Assembly: GCF_000196875.2 (NCBI RefSeq)
Contig: NC_014532.2
Span: forward strand, 3,410,001-3,474,000
DNA: 64,000 nucleotides
DNA from: Halomonas elongata DSM 2581
Lineage (GTDB): Bacteria; Pseudomonadota; Gammaproteobacteria; Pseudomonadales; Halomonadaceae
Direction of reading: 5' to 3'
Part shown: positions 39,678 to 47,678 of the stretch, one piece after another
Numbering within the stretch: position 1 is the stretch's first letter
Layout: every line of letters starts with the position of its first letter
Program-made: the position numbers and the translations under genes
Notes under the pieces: generated by a model
The model's input: only the letters and a program-made list of their open reading frames with translations
Database searches by the model: none
What the model was told of the DNA's origin: nothing

Positions 39678-40194
39678 GGGACACCTCCGACTCGCGTCCC
39701 CAGAACGCACCGAGCAGGGCATGCATCAGGCTGCGGATCCCTAGCAACAGACTGAGGACCGCGGCCACGTAATAGATGGGGCTCATCGGCAAGCGCAGAT
39801 CCTGGGTCACCTCACCGTGACGCGCCGCCGCCGAGGCCGACTCGAGCAGGCCGAGAAAGAGGATCAGGCCAAGCACCGCGAAGCCCAGCAGATAGATACC
39901 ATGCAAGCGATGCTTGAGGGCCGGCGACAGACCGTGGGAAAACGCCTCCACCACCACCTGGCTTTTCTCGACATTGGCCGCCATGGCCGCCAGCAGCGAG
40001 CACAGCATCAGATAGCTGACCAGCTCCACGCTGCCGGTCACTCGCAGGGCAATCGCCCCCTCGGTGAGGCGATACAGATAGCGGGTGCCGACATCGGCAA
40101 TGGTCACCGCCAGCAGCGCCACCAGGGCGATACCGGCGACGACACGACAGACGAGGGCCAGCCAGTGGCTGACCCTTTCCAGTTGACTCGGCAT
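39667..40194 (-). CDS. TRAP transporter small permease subunit (DctQ family)
   Basis: 175 residues with four membrane helices, as expected for DctQ. The first helix is followed by D-V-G-T-R-Y-L-Y-R, the usual position of a conserved R-Y in DctQ proteins. It lies 6 bases after the DctP stop, with AGGAG upstream, and its last codons overlap the DctM start, so the three genes are translationally linked. Confidence 0.88.
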   Translation of the reverse strand: MPSQLERVSHWLALVCRVVAGIALVALLAVTIADVGTRYLYRLTEGAIALRVTGSVELVSYLMLCSLLAAMAANVEKSQVVVEAFSHGLSPALKHRLHGIYLLGFAVLGLILFLGLLESASAAARHGEVTQDLRLPMSPIYYVAAVLSLLLGIRSLMHALLGAFWGRESEVSHGE

Positions 40195-40200
40195 GACGAC

Positions 40201-41229
40201 TTACTCCTGAGCGCTGGCGCAGGACTCGCTGGCGTCCAGTGCCGCTTCGTAGACCTCGCGCCCTGGCAGGCCTCGCTCCTCCAGCTCGGCCAGATAGCTG
40301 TCGATGCCCGCCTGGAGCGGCTTCTGCCAATCCGGGTCCTCCAGCGGGTTTTCGACCTCGCGGATGGTATGGCCGGCCTCGATGGCTTCCTGCTTGCCCT
40401 CGCGGTCGAGCCGGTCGAAGACGGCACCGGCGTTCTCGGCCCATTGCATGCCGGAATTGTCGTCGATCACCGCCTGCTGTTCGGGGCTCAGGCTGTCGTA
40501 GGTGCGCTGGCTCATGGTGGCCACGAAGATCAGGGTGTAGAAGGGCACCTCGGTGTGGTAGTTGACCAGTTCGTTGATGCGGAACCCTTTCAGTCCTTCC
40601 CAGGGGAAGCTCAGGCCATCGACCACGCCGCGCTGCATGGCGGTGTAAATGTCCGGCGCCGGCATGCCGACCGGCGTGGCCCCCATGTTCTCGAGCATGT
40701 CCCCGGCCACCGAGGTCGGACGCCGAATGCGCAGTCCTTCGAGATCGGATGGCTTCTGGATATCGGTATCGATGGTATGAATGCCGCCGGGACCGGTCGT
40801 GAACATGAACAACGGCTTGGTATCGGCATACTCCCCGTCGAGATGCCCTTCGTCATAGAGCGTCTGCAATACACAGGCCCCCTGGGTGGCCGTGGTCGCC
40901 ACGCCGGGCAGTTCAACGATCTGCGAAAGCGGGAAACGACCGGCCGCGTACCCCTGGGCCGTGGCCCCGACATCGGCAATACCGTTACCCACCGCCTCGT
41001 AGATGGCATCGGCCTTGGCCAGGGTGCCGGAGGGGTACATCTCGACCTTCAGCTCACCGTCGGACTCCTGCTCGACGGTCTCGGCCCAGGCTTCGAAGAT
41101 ATCCTGGTTGATACCCGAGGCACCGGGCCAGAAGTGGGCCATGCGAAGCGTGGTAGCAGCTTGCGTGGACGTGGCGGCCAGCCCGGCGAGCGAAGCCGCC
41201 AGCACACAGGCAGTAACCTTGGTCTTCAT
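40201..41229 (-). CDS. TRAP transporter substrate-binding protein (DctP family)
   Basis: 342 residues with signal peptide (cleavage likely after S-T-Q-A) and mature start A-T-T-L-R-M-A-H-F-W-P-G. It carries the binding-site arginine block R-I-R-R-P-T-S-V-A-G-D-M. GGAGG precedes the ATG at 41229. It heads the operon with DctQ and DctM. Its location between the mdlC and van loci suggests an aromatic acid ligand. Two 15-base GTTC-type dyads sit 45-78 bases upstream. Confidence 0.9.
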   Translation of the reverse strand: MKTKVTACVLAASLAGLAATSTQAATTLRMAHFWPGASGINQDIFEAWAETVEQESDGELKVEMYPSGTLAKADAIYEAVGNGIADVGATAQGYAAGRFPLSQIVELPGVATTATQGACVLQTLYDEGHLDGEYADTKPLFMFTTGPGGIHTIDTDIQKPSDLEGLRIRRPTSVAGDMLENMGATPVGMPAPDIYTAMQRGVVDGLSFPWEGLKGFRINELVNYHTEVPFYTLIFVATMSQRTYDSLSPEQQAVIDDNSGMQWAENAGAVFDRLDREGKQEAIEAGHTIREVENPLEDPDWQKPLQAGIDSYLAELEERGLPGREVYEAALDASESCASAQE

Positions 41230-41273
41230 GGGATCCTCCGACAATCGGTGTCGTTATCGTTATCTGCTTCAAA

Positions 41274-41307
41274 GTTCGCATAGAGAACATGAGTTCGCAC
41301 TATGAAG
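41274..41307. promoter_or_regulatory. Tandem GTTC-type operator-like sites
   Basis: GTTCGCATAGAGAAC (41274-41288) and GTTCGCACTATGAAG (41293-41307) are near copies of each other, set 19 bases apart (start to start), and of the site at 32040. They lie upstream of the TRAP operon. Tandem spacing suggests cooperative binding by one regulator not identified here. Confidence 0.5.
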
Positions 41308-41419
41308 CAAAGATAAACCACCCCGGTGCGCCGTGAAAAACGACTTTCGTCTTACGCCCTGTCCGAAACCTGCCAGCACTCGCCCACTACGGCGCTCAAA
41401 ATCGGCTGAAAATGCTCAC

Positions 41420-42112
41420 TTACCCGCTAGGGGCGTGCCGGCCTACATCCAGCAACTCGGCATAGCGCAGTCCGATCAAGGCATGCTCGCGCATCAACAT
41501 CTCGGCCCTGGCACCCTCGCCATGACGTAGCGCCTGGACCACCAGCTCGTGCTGAACCTGGGCCAGCTGTAACTTGCGGTATTCGCGATCGAGCGCTTCG
41601 CTGTCGATGATGATCGAATCCGCCGCCGCAAACGGTAGATGGTTGTTGCGGGCGATGGCATCTCCGATCACCGAACTGCCGGCCGAGCCAACGATGTTCT
41701 CGTGGAAATGCCGGTTGAGTTCGCTCCATACCTCGACATCCTGCTCCTCGAGGTATCCCTTGGCGAGCAGGTCCCGGCCCTTTTGGATCCAGAACTCCAG
41801 TTCGGCCGTCAACGCTGGCGACATTCCCTGTTCCGCCAGGCGACGCGCCGCCAGTCCTTCCAGGGCACCGCGCACTTCCACGGCGCAGAGCACATCGGCC
41901 TCGGTGAACTCGCGCACCCTGAAACCACGCTTGCCGGCCCGTTGCAGCAATCCCTCCTGCTCCAGGGTGCGGAAAGCCAGGCGTACCGGCGTGCGCGAGA
42001 CGCCCAGCTGCTCGGCCATCGCCACTTCCCCGAGCCGCTCCCCTTGCTGGAAAGCGCCTTCGCCGATCAGCTTGCGCAATCGGCTCACCACACTTGTGTC
42101 GCTGTCACTCAC
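41420..42112 (-). CDS. vanR: GntR/FCD-family regulator, VanR-like
   Basis: 230 residues. An N-terminal GntR winged helix (G-E-V-A-M-A-E-Q-L-G-V-S-R-T-P-V-R-L-A-F-R-T-L-E) is followed by an all-helical FCD effector domain with metal-binding-type Asp/His positions (E-L-N-R-H-F-H-E). It starts at a GTG (42112) with AGGA upstream. It is divergent from vanAB, and the gap carries TGGATCCA palindromes like the Caulobacter VanR operator (ATTGGATCCAAT). It should repress vanAB and be released by vanillate. Confidence 0.88.
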   Translation of the reverse strand: MSDSDTSVVSRLRKLIGEGAFQQGERLGEVAMAEQLGVSRTPVRLAFRTLEQEGLLQRAGKRGFRVREFTEADVLCAVEVRGALEGLAARRLAEQGMSPALTAELEFWIQKGRDLLAKGYLEEQDVEVWSELNRHFHENIVGSAGSSVIGDAIARNNHLPFAAADSIIIDSEALDREYRKLQLAQVQHELVVQALRHGEGARAEMLMREHALIGLRYAELLDVGRHAPSG

Positions 42113-42155
42113 TTGAATTTCCTATCGTCGCTGAGAGATGAGCCCTCGAATACAG

Positions 42156-42218
42156 CTGGATCCAACTAAAGCATAAGTTGACCAAATGATCGCTTAAGAT
42201 ATCTACTTTGGATCCAAA
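42156..42218. promoter_or_regulatory. VanR-type operators in the vanR-vanA gap
   Basis: CTGGATCCAA (42156-42165) and the perfect 12-base palindrome TTTGGATCCAAA (42207-42218) both contain the TGGATCCA core known for VanR binding. One faces vanR and one faces vanA, fitting dual control of the divergent pair. Confidence 0.8.
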
Positions 42219-42336
42219 ACAACAATTCCTGACCGTAGACAAGCGTGGATCCATGTCGCGACCGAAAGCATCTGATCGCAGACCGCCAAGCGCGGCAAGG
42301 CATCCATGCGGCCCGGAAGCACTCGAGGAGAAAACC

Positions 42337-43404
42337 GTGACACATCAAGCCCCCTATCCCAAGAATACCTGGTATGTCGCCTGCACCCCGGATGAGCTCG
42401 AAGACAAGCCGCTGGGACGTACCATCTGCAACGAACCGATCGTCTTCTTTCGCGGCGACGAAGGACGCGTGGCGGCCGTGGAGGATTTCTGCCCCCACCG
42501 TGGTGCGCCGCTGTCGCTGGGTTTCGTGCGCGACGGCAAGCTGGTCTGCGGCTATCACGGCCTGGAGATGGGCTGCAACGGCAAGTGTTCCAGCATGCCC
42601 GGCCAGCGGGTGCGCGGCTTCCCGAGCATTCGCGCCTACCCGGTGGAAGAGCGTCATGGCTTCGTATGGATCTGGCCCGGCGACCCGGACAAGGCCGATC
42701 CCGCCCTGATTCCCGAGCTGCACTGGGCCAACGACCCGGCCTGGGCCTACGGCGGCGGGCTCTACCACATCCACTGCGATTATCGCCTGATGATCGACAA
42801 CCTCATGGACCTGACCCATGAGACTTATGTACATGCCTCCAGCATCGGCCAACCGGAAATCGAGGAAGCCGCCCCCGAAACCAAGGTCGAGGGCGACGAG
42901 GTGACGACCGGACGCCACATGCACGACATCCCGGCGCCCCCCTTCTGGCAGACGGCCTTGCGCGGCAATGGCCTGGCTGACGACGTGCCCGTGGATCGCT
43001 GGCAGATCTGCCGCTTCACGCCGCCGAGTCACGTGCTGATCGAGGTGGGAGTCGCCCATGCCGGCCACGGGGGATATGACGCTCCCGCCAACCTCAAGGC
43101 CTCGAGCATCGTGGTGGACTTCATCACTCCCGAGACGGACACCTCGATCTGGTACTTCTGGGGCATGGCGCGCAACTTCAAGCCGGAAGACCAGGAGCTC
43201 ACCGACCAGATTCGCGAGGGCCAGGGCCAGATCTTCTCCGAGGACCTGGAGATGCTCGAGTCGCAACAGCGCAACCTGCTGCGCTATCCGGACCGCCAAT
43301 TGCTCAAGCTCAACATCGACGGCGGCGGCGTCCAGGCACGGCGCGTCATCGACCGCATCCTCGCCGAGGAGCGTGAGTCACGCGATACGGAGGCCACGAC
43401 ATGA
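42337..43404 (+). CDS. vanA: Vanillate O-demethylase, Rieske oxygenase subunit
   Basis: 355 residues from a GTG at 42337, preferred because GAGGAG lies 6 bases before it; the frame extends upstream into the operator region. Rieske ligands are C52-P-H54 and C71-G-Y-H74. The mononuclear iron site is D-N-L-M-D158-L-T-H161-E-T-Y-V-H166, typical of VanA/phthalate-dioxygenase-like enzymes. With VanB it demethylates vanillate to protocatechuate and formaldehyde. Its TGA overlaps the vanB ATG. Confidence 0.92.
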   Translation: MTHQAPYPKNTWYVACTPDELEDKPLGRTICNEPIVFFRGDEGRVAAVEDFCPHRGAPLSLGFVRDGKLVCGYHGLEMGCNGKCSSMPGQRVRGFPSIRAYPVEERHGFVWIWPGDPDKADPALIPELHWANDPAWAYGGGLYHIHCDYRLMIDNLMDLTHETYVHASSIGQPEIEEAAPETKVEGDEVTTGRHMHDIPAPPFWQTALRGNGLADDVPVDRWQICRFTPPSHVLIEVGVAHAGHGGYDAPANLKASSIVVDFITPETDTSIWYFWGMARNFKPEDQELTDQIREGQGQIFSEDLEMLESQQRNLLRYPDRQLLKLNIDGGGVQARRVIDRILAEERESRDTEATT

Positions 43405-44381
43405 GCAACTCATCCCTCTCCCTGATCGTCGAGGTCAAGGCGCGGCACGAGGAAGCCCAGGACATCGTCACCTTCGAGCTGGCCGACCCGCATGGTCGGC
43501 CGCTACCGGCGTTCAGCGCCGGTGCCCATATCGATGTGCAGGTCTCATCAAAGGGCCAGAACACCATCATTCGCCAGTATTCGCTGTGCAACCATCCCGA
43601 GGAACGCGACCGCTACCTGATCGGCGTGCTCCGGGATCCAGCCTCGCGCGGTGGCTCCGTCGCCATGCACGACGAGATCCGTGTGGGCGACCTGATCCAG
43701 ATCAGCGCCCCCAAGAACCACTTCCCGCTCGAGCCCGCCGAACGCACCCTGCTGCTGGCCGGCGGCATCGGCATCACGCCGCTGCTGTGCATGGCGGAAC
43801 GCCTGGCTCACACCGACACCACCTTCGAGCTGCACTACTGCACCCGCTCGCCGGAGCGCACGGCCTTTCGCGACCGCATTGCCGCCTCCGGCTTCGCCGA
43901 GAAGGTGCACTTCCACTTCGATGACGGCCCGGCGGAGCAGAAGCTGGACCTGGAGTCACTGCTGGCCACGCCGGCCCCCGATACCCGCGTCTATGTCTGC
44001 GGCCCCACCGGTTTCATCGATGCCGTGATGTCGACCTGCCAATCCGCGGGCTGGCCCTCCGACCAGCTGCACACGGAGTACTTTGCCGGCGCCGTGGCCA
44101 ATACCGAGGATGACGACAGCTTCGAGGTCAAGATCGCCAGCAGCGGAGCGACCTTGACCGTGCCGGCCGACAAGACCGTCCACCAGGTGCTGACCGAGAA
44201 CGGCATCGACGTCATGGTCTCCTGCGAACAGGGGGTCTGCGGCACCTGCCTGACTCGGGTACTGGAAGGCGAGCCCGACCATCGGGATTTCTTCCTGGAG
44301 GATCACGAACACGCCGCCAACGACCAGTTCACTCCCTGCTGCTCGCGCGCCAAGAGCAAGGTCCTGGTGCTGGATCTCTGA
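43401..44381 (+). CDS. vanB: Vanillate O-demethylase, reductase subunit
   Basis: 326 residues with the class IA layout: FMN/FAD and NAD domains first (R-Q-Y-S-L-C-N near residue 58; L-A-G-G-I-G-I-T-P-L), then a C-terminal plant-type 2Fe-2S ferredoxin with C275, C280, C283 and C313. It passes electrons from NADH to VanA. Overlap with vanA (ATGA) implies coupled translation. Confidence 0.92.
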   Translation: MSNSSLSLIVEVKARHEEAQDIVTFELADPHGRPLPAFSAGAHIDVQVSSKGQNTIIRQYSLCNHPEERDRYLIGVLRDPASRGGSVAMHDEIRVGDLIQISAPKNHFPLEPAERTLLLAGGIGITPLLCMAERLAHTDTTFELHYCTRSPERTAFRDRIAASGFAEKVHFHFDDGPAEQKLDLESLLATPAPDTRVYVCGPTGFIDAVMSTCQSAGWPSDQLHTEYFAGAVANTEDDDSFEVKIASSGATLTVPADKTVHQVLTENGIDVMVSCEQGVCGTCLTRVLEGEPDHRDFFLEDHEHAANDQFTPCCSRAKSKVLVLDL

Positions 44382-44444
44382 TTCAGCTGCCCGCTCCCAA
44401 GCACAACGACACCAACATAATCACAACGACACAACGAGGATGCC

Positions 44445-45455
44445 ATGCGTCTCAACCCGATCGTGACCGGCCTGGCGGTGGCCAGCGCCCTGACCACCCA
44501 GGCCGCCCTGGCCGAGACCACCACCCTGCGCGTCGCCCATGTCTGGCCCGGCGGCTCGATGATCGACAAGGAACTCTTCCAGGCCTGGGCGACCAGCGTC
44601 GAGGAAGCCTCCCAGGGCCGCCTGGAGGTGGAAGTCTATCCCGGCCAGACCCTGACCAAATCCGACAAGACCTATGAGAGCATCGCCAACGGCATCGCCG
44701 ATATCGGCGCCTCCGCTCAGGGCTATACCGCCGGACGCTTCCCCCTGACGCAGGTCATCGAGTTGCCCGGCGTCTCGGCCAGCAGCCGCCAGGGATCCTG
44801 CATCCTGCAATCCCTCTACGATGCCGGCCACCTCGACGCCGAGTATGCCGATACCCATCCCCTGTTCATGTTCACCACCGGCCCCGGTTACCTGCACACC
44901 AAGGCACAGCCGATCGAGACGCCCAAAGACCTGGATGGATTGCGCCTGCGCCGCCCCACTCCACTGGTCGGCGACATGTTCGAACGCCTCGGTGCCCAGG
45001 CCGTCGGCATGCCGGCGCCGGATGTCTTCACCGCCATGCAGCGCGGCGTGGTCGACGGCTTGAGCTTCAACTGGGAAGGCATGAAGACCTTCCGGCTCAA
45101 CGAACTGGCCAATCACCATACCGAAGTCCCGCTCTACGACCTGTCGCTGTTCGCCACCATGAGCCAGCGAACCTACGACGCCCTGCCTGACGACCTGCAG
45201 CAGGTCATCGACGATCACAGCGGGCTTGAGTGGTCACTGCGCGCCGCCGAGGTCTACGACGAGCTGATTCGCCAGGGGCGCCAGGAAGCCGAGGCGGCCG
45301 GCGACGACTTCGTGGTCATCGACAACGCCCTCGAACATCCCGACTGGGGGCCCGTACTGCAGGAAACCACCGACCGCTATCTGGAAGAGATCGGCGACGA
45401 GGCCAGCACGGTCTACGACGAAGCCATGAGCCTGCAGGACAAGTGCTCCGCCTGA
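44445..45455 (+). CDS. TRAP transporter substrate-binding protein in the van operon
   Basis: 336 residues, signal peptide (cleavage after A-A-L-A), mature start E-T-T-T-L-R-V-A-H-V-W-P-G-G-S, DctP family. It follows vanB by 63 bases and ends at a strong terminator, so it is third in the vanAB operon. There is no adjacent DctQ/DctM. Close similarity in pattern to the binding proteins at 34641 and 40201 suggests shared use of the 38388-40194 permease. Vanillate is the likely ligand from context. Confidence 0.88.
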   Translation: MRLNPIVTGLAVASALTTQAALAETTTLRVAHVWPGGSMIDKELFQAWATSVEEASQGRLEVEVYPGQTLTKSDKTYESIANGIADIGASAQGYTAGRFPLTQVIELPGVSASSRQGSCILQSLYDAGHLDAEYADTHPLFMFTTGPGYLHTKAQPIETPKDLDGLRLRRPTPLVGDMFERLGAQAVGMPAPDVFTAMQRGVVDGLSFNWEGMKTFRLNELANHHTEVPLYDLSLFATMSQRTYDALPDDLQQVIDDHSGLEWSLRAAEVYDELIRQGRQEAEAAGDDFVVIDNALEHPDWGPVLQETTDRYLEEIGDEASTVYDEAMSLQDKCSA

Positions 45456-45480
45456 CACACCCCCACCTCCCTCCTCTAAA

Positions 45481-45505
45481 CGGCGACCCCAGGGTCGCCG
45501 TTTTT
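45481..45505 (+). terminator. Rho-independent terminator of the van operon
   Basis: CGGCGACCC (45481-45489) pairs perfectly with GGGTCGCCG (45492-45500) and is followed by TTTTTCTTT. It sits 25 bases past the last van-operon stop. Confidence 0.9.
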
Positions 45506-45569
45506 CTTTGCCTGCCCGATACCCGCCCCGACCAAAGACGTAGTACGCCAAGATGACCTGACGGCATAT

Positions 45570-45606
45570 CTGTTGTAATCTACATATTGTTTATTATTAC
45601 AACAGT
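45570..45606. promoter_or_regulatory. Proposed MarR operator, site 1 (beta-oxidation operon)
   Basis: Within the A/T-rich promoter of the enoyl-CoA hydratase operon lies ATTGTT-N9-AACAGT (45586-45606), one of four sites of the same design. An overlapping 10-base perfect dyad, CTGTTGTAAT (45570-45579) with ATTACAACAG (45596-45605), is also present. The rest of the 348-base gap (45456-45803) holds the van terminator and a small frame at 45657. Confidence 0.7.
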
Positions 45607-45656
45607 ATATCAATCAACATAAGTGCTGCCCCGACGCCAGGCCATCAGGAGCCAAC

Positions 45657-45773
45657 ATGACCACCGACAGAACGACACCAACCAGCGTCGAATGCTCCTC
45701 CGTCGCGGCACTCGGACTGACATCTCTTATACCGGCATGCCGGCCACGTCTTTCATCATTCACTATTCATTGA
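45657..45773 (+). CDS. Possible 38-residue leader peptide
   Basis: An ATG with AGGAG 5 bases upstream opens a 38-codon frame (Thr/Ser-rich, three Cys codons absent from the first ten) ending 30 bases before the enoyl-CoA hydratase gene. It lies between the operator and the first structural gene. It may be a leader, a remnant or chance; no family recognised. Confidence 0.3.
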   Translation: MTTDRTTPTSVECSSVAALGLTSLIPACRPRLSSFTIH

Positions 45774-45803
45774 GTCCTTAACTTCCTATCGCCGAGGCCC
45801 ATC

Positions 45804-46574
45804 ATGACCGAGTCCCTCGTCAAGACATCCCTGGACGACAGCATCTACACCATCACGCTGGCACGGCCCGAGAAGCGCAATGCCGTCAGCGACCGCCTGC
45901 TGGGCGCCCTGGAGCAAACCTTGATCGCCACCCCGGAAGGCACCCGGGTGATCATCCTCGCCGCCGAGGGCAAGCACTTCTGCGCCGGCCTCGACCTCAC
46001 GGAGCATCAGAATCGAGACCCCTTCGGCGTGATGCAGCACTCCCAGGGCTGGCACCGCATCTTCGACCGCCTGCAGAACGGCGGCATCCCGGTGGTCTCC
46101 GCCATGCAGGGCGCGGTGATCGGTGGCGGCCTGGAGCTGGCCACGGCCACCCATGTGCGTGTCGCCGAACCCAACACCATTTACCAGTTGCCCGAGGGGC
46201 GCCACGGCATCTTCGTCGGCGGTGGCGCCTCGGTGCGAGTGGCCAATCTCATCGGTCCCGGTCGCATGTGCGAAATGATGCTTACCGGCCGGATCATGGA
46301 AGCCGACGAGGGTCAGCGCCTGGGGCTTTCCCACTATGTGGTCGGCGAAGGCGAGTGCCTCAACAAGGCCCGCCAGCTTGCCGAGCGCATTGCCGAGAAT
46401 GCGCCCATGGCCAACTGGGCCATGGTCTCGGCCATATCGCGCATCGACAACATGTCCAGCGACGACGGCCTGTTCGTGGAGTCGCTGACCGCCGCCCTGA
46501 CCCAGACCAGCCCGGAGGTTGCCGAACGGATCGGGGAATTTCTCGAGCGCAAGGGCAAGGGCCCGCGCACCTGA
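45804..46574 (+). CDS. Enoyl-CoA hydratase (crotonase family)
   Basis: 256 residues. The oxyanion-hole segments K-H-F-C-A-G-L-D and A-V-I-G-G-G-L-E-L are present. Two glutamates, E111 and E131, keep the 20-residue spacing of the two catalytic glutamates (E144/E164) of mitochondrial enoyl-CoA hydratase, supporting true hydration activity. First gene of a plus-strand set with an SDR dehydrogenase and acyl-CoA dehydrogenase. In this setting it probably hydrates coumaroyl- or feruloyl-CoA-type thioesters. A vanillin-forming hydratase-lyase is less likely since a dehydrogenase and thiolase follow. Confidence 0.87.
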   Translation: MTESLVKTSLDDSIYTITLARPEKRNAVSDRLLGALEQTLIATPEGTRVIILAAEGKHFCAGLDLTEHQNRDPFGVMQHSQGWHRIFDRLQNGGIPVVSAMQGAVIGGGLELATATHVRVAEPNTIYQLPEGRHGIFVGGGASVRVANLIGPGRMCEMMLTGRIMEADEGQRLGLSHYVVGEGECLNKARQLAERIAENAPMANWAMVSAISRIDNMSSDDGLFVESLTAALTQTSPEVAERIGEFLERKGKGPRT

Positions 46575-46581
46575 GGAAAGG

Positions 46582-46722
46582 CTGATTCATTGCTGCGCTC
46601 GACGCCCCATATGGATGTGGGAAGTGCGAAGGCCCGTAGGGAACGGGCCTAGCCATCTTGGCCGCCGGCGGTGCTCAACATCCTCACCTAGTACCGCGTG
46701 TTCGCGCTCCGGCGGCGACCAA
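46582..46722. repeat. Dispersed intergenic palindromic repeat, copy B
   Basis: This element shares with copy A (20920-21035) the ordered words 'attgctgcgctcg', 'ggccgccggcggtgctc' and 'gctccggcggc'. Its main stem is TTGGCCGCC (46658-46666) against GGCGACCAA (46714-46722), one mismatch. An extra perfect hairpin AGGCCCGT-AGGGA-ACGGGCCT (46630-46650) lies within it and may act as a transcription attenuator between the hydratase and SDR genes. Confidence 0.7.
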
Positions 46723-46789
46723 CCTTCCTCGCTCGCGACATGACTCAGCGCTTACCTATCGACGTCGTTTACCGTTTCAGGAGAGAGCC

Positions 46790-47575
46790 ATGAAGTTCCA
46801 GGACAACACCTTTATCGTCACCGGCGGCGCCTCTGGCCTTGGCGAGGCCACGGTGCGCGAACTGCACGAGGCCGGCGCCCGGGTGGTGATCGCCGACCTC
46901 AATGCCGAACGTGGCGAGGCACTGGCCACCGAACTCAATGCGCAAGGCGCGGGAGAACGTGCCGCCTTCCAGCGCACCGACGTCACCGACGAGGCCGATG
47001 CCCAGGCCGCGGTGGATCTTGCCGTGTCACGCTTCGGCGGCCTGCAGGGACTGATCAACTGCGCCGGCGTCGGCGATCCCGCCAAGGTCGTGAACCGTGA
47101 CGGGGATCCCCTGCCCCTGGAAGCTTTCTCGCGTGTCGTCAACATCAACCTGCTGGGCAGTTTCAACATGCTGCGCCTGGCCGCTGCGGCCATGGCCAAG
47201 GGCGAACCCCAGGCCGATGGCGAACGCGGCGTGATCATCAACACCGCCTCGGTGGCCGCCTTCGACGGCCAGATCGGCCAACCCGCCTATGCGGCTTCCA
47301 AGGGCGGCATCGTCTCCATGACGCTACCCATTGCCCGCGAAATGGCCCGTCATGGCATCCGCGTGATGACCATCGCCCCCGGGCTGTTCAAGACACCGTT
47401 GATGGAGAGCCTGCCGGAAGAGGCTCAACAATCCCTGGCGGCCTCCATTCCCTTCCCTCATCGTCTTGGCCAGCCCGACGAGTTCGCCCGCCTGGCCTGC
47501 CAGATCGTCGACAACGTGATGATGAACGGCGAGACGATCCGGCTCGACGGCGCCCTGCGCATGGCACCTCGGTAA
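46790..47575 (+). CDS. SDR-family 3-hydroxyacyl-CoA dehydrogenase-like protein
   Basis: 261 residues. The NAD site T-G-G-A-S-G-L-G (11-18), N-C-A-G-V-G, and catalytic S...Y-A-A-S-K-G-G are standard SDR motifs. An inserted loop and the C-terminal [12 protein letters not shown] resemble type 2 3-hydroxyacyl-CoA dehydrogenases (HSD17B10-like). It would oxidise the 3-hydroxy-3-aryl-propanoyl-CoA made by the hydratase. AGGAG precedes the ATG at 46790. It is separated from the hydratase by repeat copy B. Confidence 0.85.
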   Translation: MKFQDNTFIVTGGASGLGEATVRELHEAGARVVIADLNAERGEALATELNAQGAGERAAFQRTDVTDEADAQAAVDLAVSRFGGLQGLINCAGVGDPAKVVNRDGDPLPLEAFSRVVNINLLGSFNMLRLAAAAMAKGEPQADGERGVIINTASVAAFDGQIGQPAYAASKGGIVSMTLPIAREMARHGIRVMTIAPGLFKTPLMESLPEEAQQSLAASIPFPHRLGQPDEFARLACQIVDNVMMNGETIRLDGALRMAPR

Positions 47576-47678
47576 GGCCTCCTCGCACTCCCACACGCTG
47601 GTGGGCGCCGGATCAGCCCACCAGCGGGACGTTATCCGCCGACCCGGGTCCGGCCAGCATCAGCTTGAGGACGCCACC

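Noticed and set aside
45804..46574. Vanillin-forming feruloyl-CoA hydratase-lyase (Ech)
   Set aside because: Possible by family, but neighbours (SDR, thiolase, thioesterase) and lack of a vanillin dehydrogenase in the regulon favour a beta-oxidation hydratase.
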